This document shows, piece by piece, positions 52,442-62,484 of a stretch of DNA of 64,000 nucleotides. The position numbers were made by a program, and so were the translations under genes. The notes beneath the pieces are model-generated. The model did no database searches and had not been told where the DNA came from. It saw only the letters and a program-made list of their open reading frames with translations. The stretch is from CAZWCX01 sp964632945 (lineage in GTDB: Bacteria; Planctomycetota; MHYJ01; WSZJ01; CAZWCX01): the NCBI GenBank assembly GCA_964632945.1, contig CAZWCX010000013.1, positions 1 through 64,000 on the forward strand, written 5' to 3'. The first letter of the stretch is position 1. Every line of letters begins with the position of its first letter.

Positions 52442-54034
52442 ATGTTCCACACCCCGCATTGCCCCCCACCGGCTCGACGCATCACGGGTGTAGTCCTCTT
52501 CTTTGCCATCCTTGCCCTGGCCACCGAAGCGACGGCTCAAGGCCTTCCTCCATTGCCGCGACCGGATTCGGCCGCACCCGGCCGACCGCCGGGCGGAGGG
52601 GATTCGATTCAACCGGGCCGACTCCCGACCCTGCCGGGGGTCCCCGCGGTCGGAACCGCCCCCGCGGGGGAACCCGTCTCTCGTCAGTCCCAGGTCCTCA
52701 CGGACGGCGGAACCGCGGCGGGGTCGATCCGCCACTTGAGTGCCGCCTCGATGGAGGACCGGATCCAGCGCCTGCTCACCGTGTTGACCCCGGCTGCGCC
52801 GACGACGTCCGGCGGGACCCGCGCCGAGTCGCTCGACAGCGGCGGGGAAGACGACGGAAGCGGCGCGACGGCTCCCGCCTTCGGCATCCGGAGGATCCGC
52901 AGCCGCGCCGAGGAACCCCTCGCGCGAGTCGGCAGCCCGGACATCGTCCTGACCCGCGCGCACCTGTCCGCCGACGTGTGGAACAACGTCGCGGTTTGCA
53001 CGCTGCAACTCGACTGGGTGAACACGGTTTCGGGATTGCGCGAGGCGACCTACTACCTCCCGATCTCGCCGACGACCCTGTTCACGGGGCTGGAACTGTC
53101 GATGCGCTCGCGAATGGAAGACGGAACCCACGAGGACCTCACCCAGGCCACCCAGACCTACGAGACCATCGTCCGGCGCTCGCTCGATCCCGCCCTGCTG
53201 GAAGTGCACCGCAGCGACGTGGCGCGCCTGCGCGTGTTCCCGCTCGAACCCGGCATCACCAAGCGGGTCCGCGTTCACTGGGTGGAGATGCTCGAGGTCG
53301 CCGACGGTCGATATCGGTTCGCCTTCCCCACCGACCTGCACGAGGAACTGAACTACCGGATGGGCAAGTTCTCGGCAACGGTGCGGGTCTCCACGGGATT
53401 CCCGCGCAAGATGCTCGGGGAAGCGACGACGGGTTCCATCCTCTCCGGAAAGAAGTCCGCAAGCGTGAACCTGTCGCCGCGTTCGTTCGCCCGGATGGAG
53501 GGCGTGAAGGTGGCCTTCGAGTCCGCCGAGCCGGACCAGGGGTTCGTCGATGCGCTCACGCTCCCCGTCGGCAAGGCGGACGGCTACTTCCTCATCGCCC
53601 GCTACGGTCCGGCGCCCGGATCGTCGCCGGCCCTGGCGAGTCCCGCGCCTCTGGCCCGCGGCGCGACCGACGTGCGCAACGTCTCCTTCCGCGACGGCGG
53701 CATCTCGGTGGATGAGAAGGCCGGCAAGGAGGTCTTCGCCCGCACCTGGCGCGGCGGCGCTCAAGGCGCGCTGACGCTTTACGTGGGACGATATGCTCCG
53801 GATGCCGCGGGCGCGCAGCGTTCCGGTCGCGGCTCCCGAGGCGACGTCCCCGACCGCGTCCGCGCGGCGATCGAGGCGCTGTGGGTCGGCCAGCAGATGG
53901 AAGCCCTGTCGGAGACTCTCTCCGGAGAGAGCGCCGAACAGGCCGCCGCGGTCAAGGAACTGGGAAGGCAGCACGGGGTGATGACCCCCTTCTCGGCGCT
54001 GCTCGTGGTCGAACCGGGGTGGGACCGGCGGTAA
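52442..54034 (+). CDS. Secreted VIT-domain protein
   Basis: 530 aa. Signal peptide 1-32 (cleavage near ATA-Q), Pro/Gly-rich linker to 160, then a vault/inter-alpha-trypsin (VIT) domain (about 170-300): RAHLSADVWNNVAVCTLQLDWVN, EATYYLPI and RVFPLEPGITKRVRVHW match the family strand pattern. The following region (300-530) has no von Willebrand A domain with a MIDAS DxSxS motif, which usually accompanies VIT, so it is a VIT protein without the adhesion module I would expect. The last segment is helical. GAGG lies 8 nt before the ATG. Located between two kinase-TPR genes. Confidence 0.82.
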   Translation: MFHTPHCPPPARRITGVVLFFAILALATEATAQGLPPLPRPDSAAPGRPPGGGDSIQPGRLPTLPGVPAVGTAPAGEPVSRQSQVLTDGGTAAGSIRHLSAASMEDRIQRLLTVLTPAAPTTSGGTRAESLDSGGEDDGSGATAPAFGIRRIRSRAEEPLARVGSPDIVLTRAHLSADVWNNVAVCTLQLDWVNTVSGLREATYYLPISPTTLFTGLELSMRSRMEDGTHEDLTQATQTYETIVRRSLDPALLEVHRSDVARLRVFPLEPGITKRVRVHWVEMLEVADGRYRFAFPTDLHEELNYRMGKFSATVRVSTGFPRKMLGEATTGSILSGKKSASVNLSPRSFARMEGVKVAFESAEPDQGFVDALTLPVGKADGYFLIARYGPAPGSSPALASPAPLARGATDVRNVSFRDGGISVDEKAGKEVFARTWRGGAQGALTLYVGRYAPDAAGAQRSGRGSRGDVPDRVRAAIEALWVGQQMEALSETLSGESAEQAAAVKELGRQHGVMTPFSALLVVEPGWDRR

Positions 54035-54179
54035 CCCGACGACGAGGGACTCCCGGCAAGGCAGTCGAGGGGGGGCAACGCCCCCCCGGCGACGGAGCGA
54101 TCGACCGGCGAACGGTCGCGCCGGGCACGATCGCGGCGCGGCCGATCGTTTCAGCCTTCCGTGGTCGACGCGGCGGTGG

Positions 54180-54208
54180 TTGCACCGAGGCCCGGCCGGG
54201 GATACCAT
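54180..54208 (+). promoter_or_regulatory. Candidate promoter giving a leaderless kinase mRNA
   Basis: TTGCAC (54180-54185), 17-bp spacer, TACCAT (54203-54208). The kinase ATG at 54217 starts 9 nt after the -10 and has no Shine-Dalgarno sequence. Confidence 0.5.
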
Positions 54209-54216
54209 GTCCCGTC

Positions 54217-57200
54217 ATGGAGACGCAGCCGGACGTCCCTCCCCCCCCCGACCACGCGCCCACGCGGACGGGCACGAGCGGGTCGTCGGGATCTTCGCAC
54301 GAAGATTCTCTTCGCAGCACGCGGGGAGGCGCCGATACCGGTGCGCCCGTCTCCGCGAGCGCCCACGCCGCCACCCGCGGCGGACCGTCCCCGCCCCCGC
54401 CCGCAACCGGAGCGGAATCCTCGCCCCGCATGGGGCGGTACGAAATCCTGCGTGAACTCGGACGCGGCGGGATGGGCCTCGTCTACCTGGCCTGGGACAG
54501 CGACCTCAAACGCGAGGTCGCGCTGAAACTTCCCCCCGGCGGCACGCCCACCGGCCCGAACGACTTCGCGCGCTTCCGGCGCGAGGCCGAGTCCGCGGGC
54601 AAGTTGTCCCATCCCCATGTGGTGGCGACGTACGACGTGGGGGAAATGGACGGCCGTCCCTACCTGACGATGGAGGTGGTTCGCGGCGGAAGCGTCGCGG
54701 AACGTCTGCGCGCGGGAGGCAAGATCGCGCCGGCGCAGGCGATGCGATGGTTGAAGGAGGCGTGCGAAGGGATTGCCCATGCCCATTCCCACGGCGTCAT
54801 CCACCGCGACCTGAAGCCGGAGAACCTGCTGCTCGACACCCAGGGGTGTGTCAAGGTGTCGGACTTCGGTCTGGCGCGCGTTGCGCAGGAAACGCTCGGG
54901 GCGCGGTTGACGCGCAGCGGTCAGGTGCTGGGGACGCCGACGCACATGGCGCCGGAGCAGGCGGAGGGGAGCAACGCAGCGGTCGGACCGGCGAGCGACA
55001 TCTACGCCCTGGGTTCGATTCTCTATGAACTGGTCGCCGGGCGGCCGCCGTACGGAAGCGACTCCCCGATGGAGGTGCTGCTGGCGAAGATCACGCGGGA
55101 TCCGCCGCCGGCGCGGAGGGTGCGCCCCGGGATCGCGGCGGACGTGGAAACGATCATCCAGAAAGCGATGGAGCGGGATCCGGCGCGACGGTACGAGTCG
55201 GCGCAAGAGATGGCGGACGACCTCTCCCGGTGCCTGCAGGGCGAGGCGATTCTGGCGCGGCCGGCGAGCGCGATCTATCGGGCGCGGAAGTGGGCGGGAC
55301 GGAACCGGGGCCTGACGACGGGGCTGACGGCGGCGGCGCTCGCGCTGCTCGCGGGCGGCGGACTGGCGACGATCGAATCGATGCACCGGGCCGAGGCCGC
55401 GCGCGCGGCCGCGGAGGCGCGGCGGGCGGCGGCGGACGCCGAGCGACGGGCGGACGAGCGGCGCGTCGCCCTCGTGGCGCAGTTGCGCAACGTCGCCGCG
55501 ATCGCGGTATCCGCCGCGCTGGAACTACGGCGCAAGGGGGTCGTGCCGGCGCCGCCGTCGTTTCTCGCCGCGCTCGAACAGGCCTTCCGGGAGGCCCGGC
55601 GGGAGGCGGACGACCTGGCCGAGCCCTACTACCACCTGGGCCGCATGAAGCGCGCCCTCGACCGGCCGGACGAAGCGCTCGCGTTGCAGACGGAGGCGCT
55701 GGCGCGCGACCCGGCGTTCGCCCCTGCCCTGTACGAGCGGGCGGTGCTGTGCGCCCAGCGGTATCGAAGCGAGATCCAGGCCGCCTCCCGACGGGTCGAG
55801 GCCCGCCGGGCCGGGGAATCGGCGTCCCGGCGAACGGCCGAGATCCCCGTCCTCGAACTCGCGGCCGAAGATCCCGTGCTCGGGGAGCGCCAGCGGGAGA
55901 TGCTCGATGCCGCGCACCGGTTTGCGGAAGTGGTGCAGGCCGGTCCCCGCGCAGGAACGGACGGCGCTCTGTCGATCGGTCCGGCCGAACTCGACTGCGT
56001 GCGCGGGCTGCTGGCCGTGCACGCGGGGGATCGCGGGGCCACGGCCCGGGGGCTCCTGGAACGCGCGATCGGGCGGCAACCGACGCTCGAGGAGGCGTAC
56101 GAGGCGCTCTGGTGCGTCGGCATGCTCTACCAGGACGAAGCCCTGGCCCTGGACGCCTGCAACCGCGGCCTCGCGGTCGACGCGGGCTACGTCCCTCACC
56201 GGCGCAATCGCGCGGAGACGCACATGCGCATGGCGCGGCGCGAGGACGAACGCGGCCGCGAACCCGGGGCCTCGAGCGATGCCGCGATCGAGGACCTGAC
56301 CGCCGTGCTCGCCCTGCATCCCCAGGATGTGGAGTCGTGGCTGAACCGCGCCGGCTGCCGGGTCAACCGTGGCCTGTCGGAACAGGCGCGCGGACGGGAC
56401 CCCGAACCCTGGTTCCGCGCGGCCGAACCCGACGTCGAGGCCGCCCTGTCCCTCGCCCCGGAGAATCCCCGCGGCCTGTGGACGCGCGCGATGTTGCGGT
56501 TCAGCCGCGCGAGCTGGGCCGAGCAACGCGGCGCGGACGTGGGGACGCTGCTGGACGAGACCAGCGCGGACTTGAGCCGCGCGCTGCAGGCCGCGCCCAA
56601 TCAGCCGGATTACCTGCGCCTGCGCGGCCTGGTCCACTCCATGGCCGGCAATCGGGCCGCGGCGCGCGGCCAAAGCCCCCTGCCCTGGTTTGAACGCTCG
56701 ATCGCGGATCTCACCGAGGCCCTCCGACACCGCCCGGCCTACGGCGAGGCGCTGCGCAGCCGGGCCTTCGCCCGACTCAACCTGGGCAACTACCAGAGGC
56801 GTGGAGGAAACGATCCCGAGGAGGCGTACCGGCTCGCCCTCGAGGACCTGACGGAGGTCCTGCGCCTGGATCCCGGCGACCATTTCGCCTGGCAGACCCG
56901 CGGCCGCCTCCGCATGGAGTGGTCAAGCAGCGCGAGCGAGCGCGGCCAGGACCCGGAACCGCTGTTTCGCGCCGGGGACGAGGATCTGACCCGCGCCCTG
57001 GCGCTGAATCCGGGCTCCGCGGAAGGCTGGCGGCAGCGCGGCATCCTGCGGGTGAACTGGGCCAGCTCGCGCAAGCGCAAGGGGGAGGACCCGGTGCCCA
57101 ACTATCGCGGGGCGGTGGAGGATTTCAGCAAGGGACTCGAAATCAACCCCCGATCGGGCGATCTCTGGAACAGCCGCGGCAGCGCGCGCACGATCCTGGG

Positions 57201-57654
57201 AAACTGGCTGGAGCAACGGGGCGAGGACCCGCGCGCCGAATACGAGTCCGGCCTCGCCGATCTCTCGCGGGCGATCGAGCGCAATCCGCGCAATCCGGAC
57301 TCCTGGAGCGGCCGTGGGCGGACCTGGTTCGACCTGGGGTGCTTCCGGGCACGCCGGGGAGAGGATCCCGAGTCCGCCTTCACCGCGGGCCTCGCCGATC
57401 TCGGCCGGTCCCTGGAATTGAATCCGGGCGAACCCTGGACCTGGCGCATCCGGGGGGCCCTCCGGTTGCGCTGGGCGGAGGTGCGTGAAAGCGCGGGCAA
57501 GGCGGCCGGCGAACTCTACGAGGGCGCCGCGCAGGACTTCGCGGAGACCCTGGCCCGCAATCCCCGCCATCACGACCCCGTCGGCGCGTGGAGAGAGAAA
57601 GCGCTCGAGGGCGCCCGTCGAGCCGGAACCGCGGCCCCCCCTTCGGAAGATTGA
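54217..57654 (+). CDS. Transmembrane Ser/Thr protein kinase with TPR array
   Basis: 1145 aa. A 70-residue Ser/Thr/Pro-rich N-terminus, a likely site of autophosphorylation, precedes the kinase domain (about 74-340) with GRGGMG (82-87), Lys104, HRDLKPEN (196-203; Asp198), DFG (216-218) and MAPEQ. Transmembrane helix about 365-385. TPR-like repeats with the RGxDP insertion fill 690-1130. Closest in kinase sequence to the protein at 48283; both flank the VIT-domain gene, and a local duplication is likely. Confidence 0.92.
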   Translation: METQPDVPPPPDHAPTRTGTSGSSGSSHEDSLRSTRGGADTGAPVSASAHAATRGGPSPPPPATGAESSPRMGRYEILRELGRGGMGLVYLAWDSDLKREVALKLPPGGTPTGPNDFARFRREAESAGKLSHPHVVATYDVGEMDGRPYLTMEVVRGGSVAERLRAGGKIAPAQAMRWLKEACEGIAHAHSHGVIHRDLKPENLLLDTQGCVKVSDFGLARVAQETLGARLTRSGQVLGTPTHMAPEQAEGSNAAVGPASDIYALGSILYELVAGRPPYGSDSPMEVLLAKITRDPPPARRVRPGIAADVETIIQKAMERDPARRYESAQEMADDLSRCLQGEAILARPASAIYRARKWAGRNRGLTTGLTAAALALLAGGGLATIESMHRAEAARAAAEARRAAADAERRADERRVALVAQLRNVAAIAVSAALELRRKGVVPAPPSFLAALEQAFREARREADDLAEPYYHLGRMKRALDRPDEALALQTEALARDPAFAPALYERAVLCAQRYRSEIQAASRRVEARRAGESASRRTAEIPVLELAAEDPVLGERQREMLDAAHRFAEVVQAGPRAGTDGALSIGPAELDCVRGLLAVHAGDRGATARGLLERAIGRQPTLEEAYEALWCVGMLYQDEALALDACNRGLAVDAGYVPHRRNRAETHMRMARREDERGREPGASSDAAIEDLTAVLALHPQDVESWLNRAGCRVNRGLSEQARGRDPEPWFRAAEPDVEAALSLAPENPRGLWTRAMLRFSRASWAEQRGADVGTLLDETSADLSRALQAAPNQPDYLRLRGLVHSMAGNRAAARGQSPLPWFERSIADLTEALRHRPAYGEALRSRAFARLNLGNYQRRGGNDPEEAYRLALEDLTEVLRLDPGDHFAWQTRGRLRMEWSSSASERGQDPEPLFRAGDEDLTRALALNPGSAEGWRQRGILRVNWASSRKRKGEDPVPNYRGAVEDFSKGLEINPRSGDLWNSRGSARTILGNWLEQRGEDPRAEYESGLADLSRAIERNPRNPDSWSGRGRTWFDLGCFRARRGEDPESAFTAGLADLGRSLELNPGEPWTWRIRGALRLRWAEVRESAGKAAGELYEGAAQDFAETLARNPRHHDPVGAWREKALEGARRAGTAAPPSED

Positions 57655-57934
57655 GCCCGCGCCCTCGGGTCGGCCCACTCGCGCCCGTCTTCGCTCCCTC
57701 GGCGGATGGCCGGGCTCCCCGGGATTGATTGAAGTGGGAAGACTTCCGGGCTAAAGTCTCGGGGTGTGGCGACTCGCTCGCGTCGCGGCAGCCGACCGGC
57801 GCGCTGCGGCATCCAGCCCCCTTCGGGACGATTCCCCTCCTTCCGGCGGATCCAGCGAACCCGGATGCCCGAACCTCCACGAACGGCCGGGTCAACCGAC
57901 GCTCCCAGGCCCCCCTCGATCAAGGCGGTGAAGA

Positions 57935-58813
57935 ATGGAACTCCGGCTCGACGGCATCTCCAAGACCTATCCCAACGGCACGCGCGCCCTCGACAACGTC
58001 ACCTTGACCATCCCGCGGGGGATGTACGGACTCCTGGGTCCCAACGGCGCCGGCAAGTCGACCCTCATGCGCAGCATCGCCACCTTGCAGGAGATCGACG
58101 CCGGCACGATGACGTTCGGCGACATCGACATTCGCTCGGGAAAGGAACGCCTGCGGGAGGTCCTGGGGTACCTGCCGCAGGACTTCGGCGTCTATCCCAA
58201 GGTCACGGCCTGGGATATGCTCGATCACCTGGCCCGCCTCAAGGGGTTGGCGCAGCGGGGGCCGCGGCACGAGGTCGTGGGCGCGCTTCTCCACAAGACC
58301 AATCTGTGGGAGCACCGCTCCCGCCGTCTGGGCGGTTTCTCGGGCGGCATGAAGCAGCGTTTCGGCATCGCCCAGGCGCTGATCGGGAATCCCCGGTTGA
58401 TCATCGTCGATGAGCCGACCGCGGGGCTCGATCCCGCGGAGCGGTTTCGCTTCCACAACCTGCTCGCGGAAATCAGCGAGGACGTGGTCGTGCTCCTCTC
58501 CACGCACATCGTGTCGGACGTGGCCGACCTGTGCCAGAACATGGCCATCCTCGCCCAGGGAAGGGTCGTCCTCACCGGCCCCCCGCTCCGGTTGATCGAG
58601 TCCCTGGGCGGGAAGATCTGGCGCAAGTTCGTGACCCTGGAGGAGCTCTCGGAGCTGCAACGACAGCAGGTGCGGATCATCGCCCTCCGCCGCGTCGCCG
58701 GGCGCAGACTGGTGCACGTCGTGGCCGATGCGAAGCCGGACGGATTCGACGCGGCCGAACCGGACCTCGAGGACGTCTACTTTCAGGCCGTCTCGCTCCG
58801 GGAGGGCGCGTAG
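57935..58813 (+). CDS. ABC transporter ATP-binding protein
   Basis: 292 aa. Walker A GPNGAGKST (35-43), signature FSGGM (135-139), Walker B LIIVDEP (155-161) and a switch His in LLSTHIVSD. The QDFGVYPKVTAWDML Q-loop region is typical of CcmA/YhbB-type ATPases that pair with large permeases. It ends 2 nt before the permease/peptidase fusion gene, so the two form a transporter and are co-translated. There is no strong Shine-Dalgarno; GAAGA precedes the ATG. Confidence 0.93.
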   Translation: MELRLDGISKTYPNGTRALDNVTLTIPRGMYGLLGPNGAGKSTLMRSIATLQEIDAGTMTFGDIDIRSGKERLREVLGYLPQDFGVYPKVTAWDMLDHLARLKGLAQRGPRHEVVGALLHKTNLWEHRSRRLGGFSGGMKQRFGIAQALIGNPRLIIVDEPTAGLDPAERFRFHNLLAEISEDVVVLLSTHIVSDVADLCQNMAILAQGRVVLTGPPLRLIESLGGKIWRKFVTLEELSELQRQQVRIIALRRVAGRRLVHVVADAKPDGFDAAEPDLEDVYFQAVSLREGA

Positions 58814-58815
58814 CG

Positions 58816-61800
58816 ATGATCCCCGCCCTGATCGGATTCGAGCTGCGCCGCCGGCTCAAGCTGCTTTCGACCTACGTCTACGCCCTCGTGCTGTTCGCCT
58901 CCGGCTTCTTCCTGATGCTCGCCGCCGGCGGAATGTTCGAGAGCCTGTCGGTCACTTCCGGCAATGAGCGGGTGCTGGCCAACAGCCCCCACACGCTGTT
59001 CGGAACCACCTCCACGATCGCCCTCCTCGGACTCTTCACCGTCGCCGCCGTGTTCGGGCAGTCCGTGTACCAGGACTTCGGCCACAACACCTGGATGATC
59101 ATCTTCACCACGCGCGTCGAGCGGTCGTCCTACCTGATCGGCCGCTTCCTCGGCGCCTTCGTCTTCTCCGCCGTGCTCTTCCTGGCGATCGGGGCGGGGC
59201 AACTTTTCGCTTCCGCGATCGTCTATCTCTTCCATCCGACCCAGGTCGGACCGACCCGCCTGTGGGCGTACGCGTGGCCCTACCTGGTCCAAGTCTGGCC
59301 GATGCTCTTCTTCGCCGGGGCGCTCTTCTACTCCCTTGCCGCGCTGACCCGCCGAATGGCCCCGGTCTATGTGGGGGTGGTCGTGCTGGTCCTCGGCTAT
59401 CTGCTCGGCACCACGCTGCTGCAGGACGTGCAGGACCAGACCCGGGCGGCGCTGCTCGACCCGTTCGGGTTCCTGTCGTTCGAAGTCGTCGTGCGCTACT
59501 GGACCCCGGACGAGCGGAACCGGGATCTGGCGCCGCTGTGGGGAATCCTGGGCGCGAACCGGGCGCTCTGGACGGGGGTCGGCATCGCCCTGCTCGGGGC
59601 CTCGCTCCGGTGGTTCCGCCCGACGGTGGAAGAACAGCGCGGTCGAGCCGCGGCGAACCACGAGACGTCGAACGATTCCAGCCCCTACCCCACCGTGGAG
59701 CCCGCGCCGACCACGAGTGGCTGGGTGCGCGCGAGCGCATCGTTCGCCTGGATGTTCTTCCGCGAAGTCACGCGCTCGCCCGTGTACTGGGCCTTCGTCC
59801 TGTGCGGCCTCGTGTTCGTGATCCTCGTGGTGGCCCTGTCGAAGGCGCTCTTCGGCACCCCGACCCTGCCGGTGACCTACCAGGCCCTGGAGATGGCGCA
59901 GGGTTCGTTCGGCCTGTTCATGCTCATCACCATCACCTTCTACGCCGGAGAACTGGTCTTCCGCGACCGGGACGTCGGAATCCAGGACATTGTCGATGCC
60001 ACGCGCGTGCCGACCTGGGTGGGCTTCCTGGCCCGCGTCGGGGCGCTCTTCCTGGTCGCGCTCTCGTTCGAAGTCATCGTCGGCCTCGCCGCCCTGGTCG
60101 CGCAGGTGAGCCAGGGATTCTTCGACATCGAGTGGCGGCTCTACCTGATGGAGCTCCTCGTGCTCGACTTCCTGCAGACGGGACTGATCTGCGTGCTCGC
60201 CCTCTTCGTGCAGACCCTGCTGAATCACAAGTACCTCGGCCATTTCGCCATGGTCGGCTACTACGTGCTCGTGCCGGTGCTCCGCTACCTGGGGGTCGAG
60301 GACCGGCTCTTGCGCTACGGGTCCGATCCGGGGGCGTCGTACTCGGACATGAACGGGTATGGACACTTCCTCTGGCCCCTGCTTTGGTACCGGCTCTACT
60401 GGTGGGGCTTCGCGACCCTCCTGATCCTGGTCGCCTACCTGCTCACCCCGCGGGGTCGCGAGACCTCGTGGCGGACCCGAATCGCGCTCGCCCGGCCGCG
60501 ATTCACTCCGGCGTGGACGGTCTTCGCCCTGGTGGGCGTCGCGACCTGGCTGGGGGCGGGCGCGTTCTGCGTCTACAACACGCGCGTACTGAATCCCTTT
60601 TCCACGCCCAAGGACGGCGAGCGCCGCGCGGCCGACTATGAGAAGAAGTACAAGATCTACGGGCAGGAGCCCCAACCGCGGATCATCGGAGCCGACGTGC
60701 GGTTCGACATTCATCCCTCGCAACGGCGCCTGGTCGCCGGCGGCACCTACCGGCTGAAGAACAAGACGACAGCCCCGGTCACGCTGGTCTTCGTCAATCT
60801 TCCCGAAGACGCAAGGATCCACCGCCTGGAAGTGGAAGGCGCCCCGCAACGGATGAGTCACGACGGCGTCCCCGGAGTTCACCTCTTCACGCTGACTTCG
60901 CCGTTGCCCCCCGGAGGGGAGTGCGACCTGACGTTCAAACTCGAATTCGCCCCCCGCGGCTTCCGTCACGAGGGCGATCGGATCGACGTGGTGGAAAACG
61001 GCACGTTCTTCAACAACCTCAATCTGCCGATGCTCGGCTATCTCGAGGCGGCCGAACTTTCCCAGGACAGCGACCGCAGGCGATACGGCTTCGAGCCCAA
61101 GCGGGTCATGGCCCCCCGCGACGACCTCGCGCAGCGACAGAACAACTACATCCGGCAGGACTCCGACTTCATCACCTATCGGGCGACCGTGAGTACCGAG
61201 CCCGGGCAGATCGCCGTGGCGCCCGGGACGCTCGTAAAGGAATGGGTGGAGGATGGCCGTCCCCACTGGCAATTCGCCATGGACCACCCGATCCTCAACT
61301 TCTTCTCCGTGCTCTCGGCCCGCTACGCGGTGAAGCGGGACGAGTGGAACGGGGTGAAATTGGAGATCTACCACCACCCGACCCACACCTGGAATCTCGA
61401 CCGGATGATGACCGGCATGAAGGACGCCCTGGCGTACTGCTCGGAGAATTTCGGCCCCTACCAGCACCGTCAGGCGCGAATCCTGGAGTTTCCCCGATAC
61501 CAGAGCTTCGCCCAGGCCTTTCCCAACACGATCCCGTACTCGGAGGCGGTCGGCTTCATCGCGCAGGTGCGGGACGACCATCCGGACGACATCGACTACC
61601 CGTACTACGTCACGGCGCACGAGATCGCCCACCAGTGGTGGGCTCACCAGGTCGTCGGAGCCAACGTGCGCGGCGCAACGATGACGAGCGAATCGATGGC
61701 TCAGTACGCGGCGCTGATGGTCATGAAGAAGAAGTTCGGCGACGCGCGCATGAGACGGTACCTCAAGTTCGAACTGGACCGCTACCTGGTCGGGCGCGCG

Positions 61801-62385
61801 ACCGAACGCAAGCAGGAACTGCCGCTCGCGCACAACGAGAACCAGATGTACATCCACTACCAGAAGGGGACGCTCGCGATGTACGCCCTGCAGGACTTCA
61901 TCGGGGAAGAGCGCGTCAATCGCGCGCTCAAGAAGTACGTCGCGGCGGTGCGCTTCCAGGGTCCGCCCTATACGACCTCCGAGGAACTCATTGCCCACCT
62001 GCGCGAGGAGACGCCCGAGGAGTTCCGCTACGTGCTGGAGGACCTGTTCGAGACCATCACGCTGTACGACAACCGCACGGAGTCGGCCTCGATCCGGAAG
62101 AACGGGAACGGCGGATACGACGTGACGATTCGCGTGAATGCGCGGAAGTTCCGCTACGACGATCAAGGCATCCAGAAGGAAGTCGAGTTCGACGACTGGA
62201 TGGATGTCGGCGCGCTGGACGAGGAGGGTTCGGCACTCCATGTCGAGAAGCGGAAGGTCCGCTCCGGCCGCTCGGAACTCTCGTTCCACGTCGCCGCCCG
62301 ACCCTCCCGGGTCGGCATCGACCCGCTCAACAAGCTGGTGGATCGGAACTCGCAGGACAACGTGACGCCGCCCGCGGCGGAGTAG
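58816..62385 (+). CDS. ABC transporter permease fused to an M1-type aminopeptidase domain
   Basis: 1189 aa. The N-terminal half (about 1-600) has roughly a dozen transmembrane helices arranged as two ABC-2-like permease halves separated by a Pro-rich loop (about 278-300). The C-terminal half (about 640-1189) is an extracytoplasmic M1 peptidase: beta-rich N domain, catalytic HEIAH (935-939) with the third ligand Glu959 in the SES motif and MAQYAALM helix. This fused arrangement is known in several bacterial phyla; substrates are unknown, but export of a peptide with on-site processing is the usual interpretation. Partner ATPase is the gene just upstream. Confidence 0.92.
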   Translation: MIPALIGFELRRRLKLLSTYVYALVLFASGFFLMLAAGGMFESLSVTSGNERVLANSPHTLFGTTSTIALLGLFTVAAVFGQSVYQDFGHNTWMIIFTTRVERSSYLIGRFLGAFVFSAVLFLAIGAGQLFASAIVYLFHPTQVGPTRLWAYAWPYLVQVWPMLFFAGALFYSLAALTRRMAPVYVGVVVLVLGYLLGTTLLQDVQDQTRAALLDPFGFLSFEVVVRYWTPDERNRDLAPLWGILGANRALWTGVGIALLGASLRWFRPTVEEQRGRAAANHETSNDSSPYPTVEPAPTTSGWVRASASFAWMFFREVTRSPVYWAFVLCGLVFVILVVALSKALFGTPTLPVTYQALEMAQGSFGLFMLITITFYAGELVFRDRDVGIQDIVDATRVPTWVGFLARVGALFLVALSFEVIVGLAALVAQVSQGFFDIEWRLYLMELLVLDFLQTGLICVLALFVQTLLNHKYLGHFAMVGYYVLVPVLRYLGVEDRLLRYGSDPGASYSDMNGYGHFLWPLLWYRLYWWGFATLLILVAYLLTPRGRETSWRTRIALARPRFTPAWTVFALVGVATWLGAGAFCVYNTRVLNPFSTPKDGERRAADYEKKYKIYGQEPQPRIIGADVRFDIHPSQRRLVAGGTYRLKNKTTAPVTLVFVNLPEDARIHRLEVEGAPQRMSHDGVPGVHLFTLTSPLPPGGECDLTFKLEFAPRGFRHEGDRIDVVENGTFFNNLNLPMLGYLEAAELSQDSDRRRYGFEPKRVMAPRDDLAQRQNNYIRQDSDFITYRATVSTEPGQIAVAPGTLVKEWVEDGRPHWQFAMDHPILNFFSVLSARYAVKRDEWNGVKLEIYHHPTHTWNLDRMMTGMKDALAYCSENFGPYQHRQARILEFPRYQSFAQAFPNTIPYSEAVGFIAQVRDDHPDDIDYPYYVTAHEIAHQWWAHQVVGANVRGATMTSESMAQYAALMVMKKKFGDARMRRYLKFELDRYLVGRATERKQELPLAHNENQMYIHYQKGTLAMYALQDFIGEERVNRALKKYVAAVRFQGPPYTTSEELIAHLREETPEEFRYVLEDLFETITLYDNRTESASIRKNGNGGYDVTIRVNARKFRYDDQGIQKEVEFDDWMDVGALDEEGSALHVEKRKVRSGRSELSFHVAARPSRVGIDPLNKLVDRNSQDNVTPPAAE

Positions 62386-62484
62386 GGCGCGGCGGTCCGA
62401 TTGCGCACCGGGTTGTCCGGCCGGGTCGGACCGGCGCTTCGTGCGTTGCGCCGGCGGGTCGAGGCCGGCTTACGGAAGCAAGGG

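Noticed and set aside
58531..58815. N-terminal extension of the permease/peptidase frame into the ATPase gene
   Set aside because: It overlaps the end of the ABC ATPase in another frame; the ATG at 58816 begins the first membrane segment.
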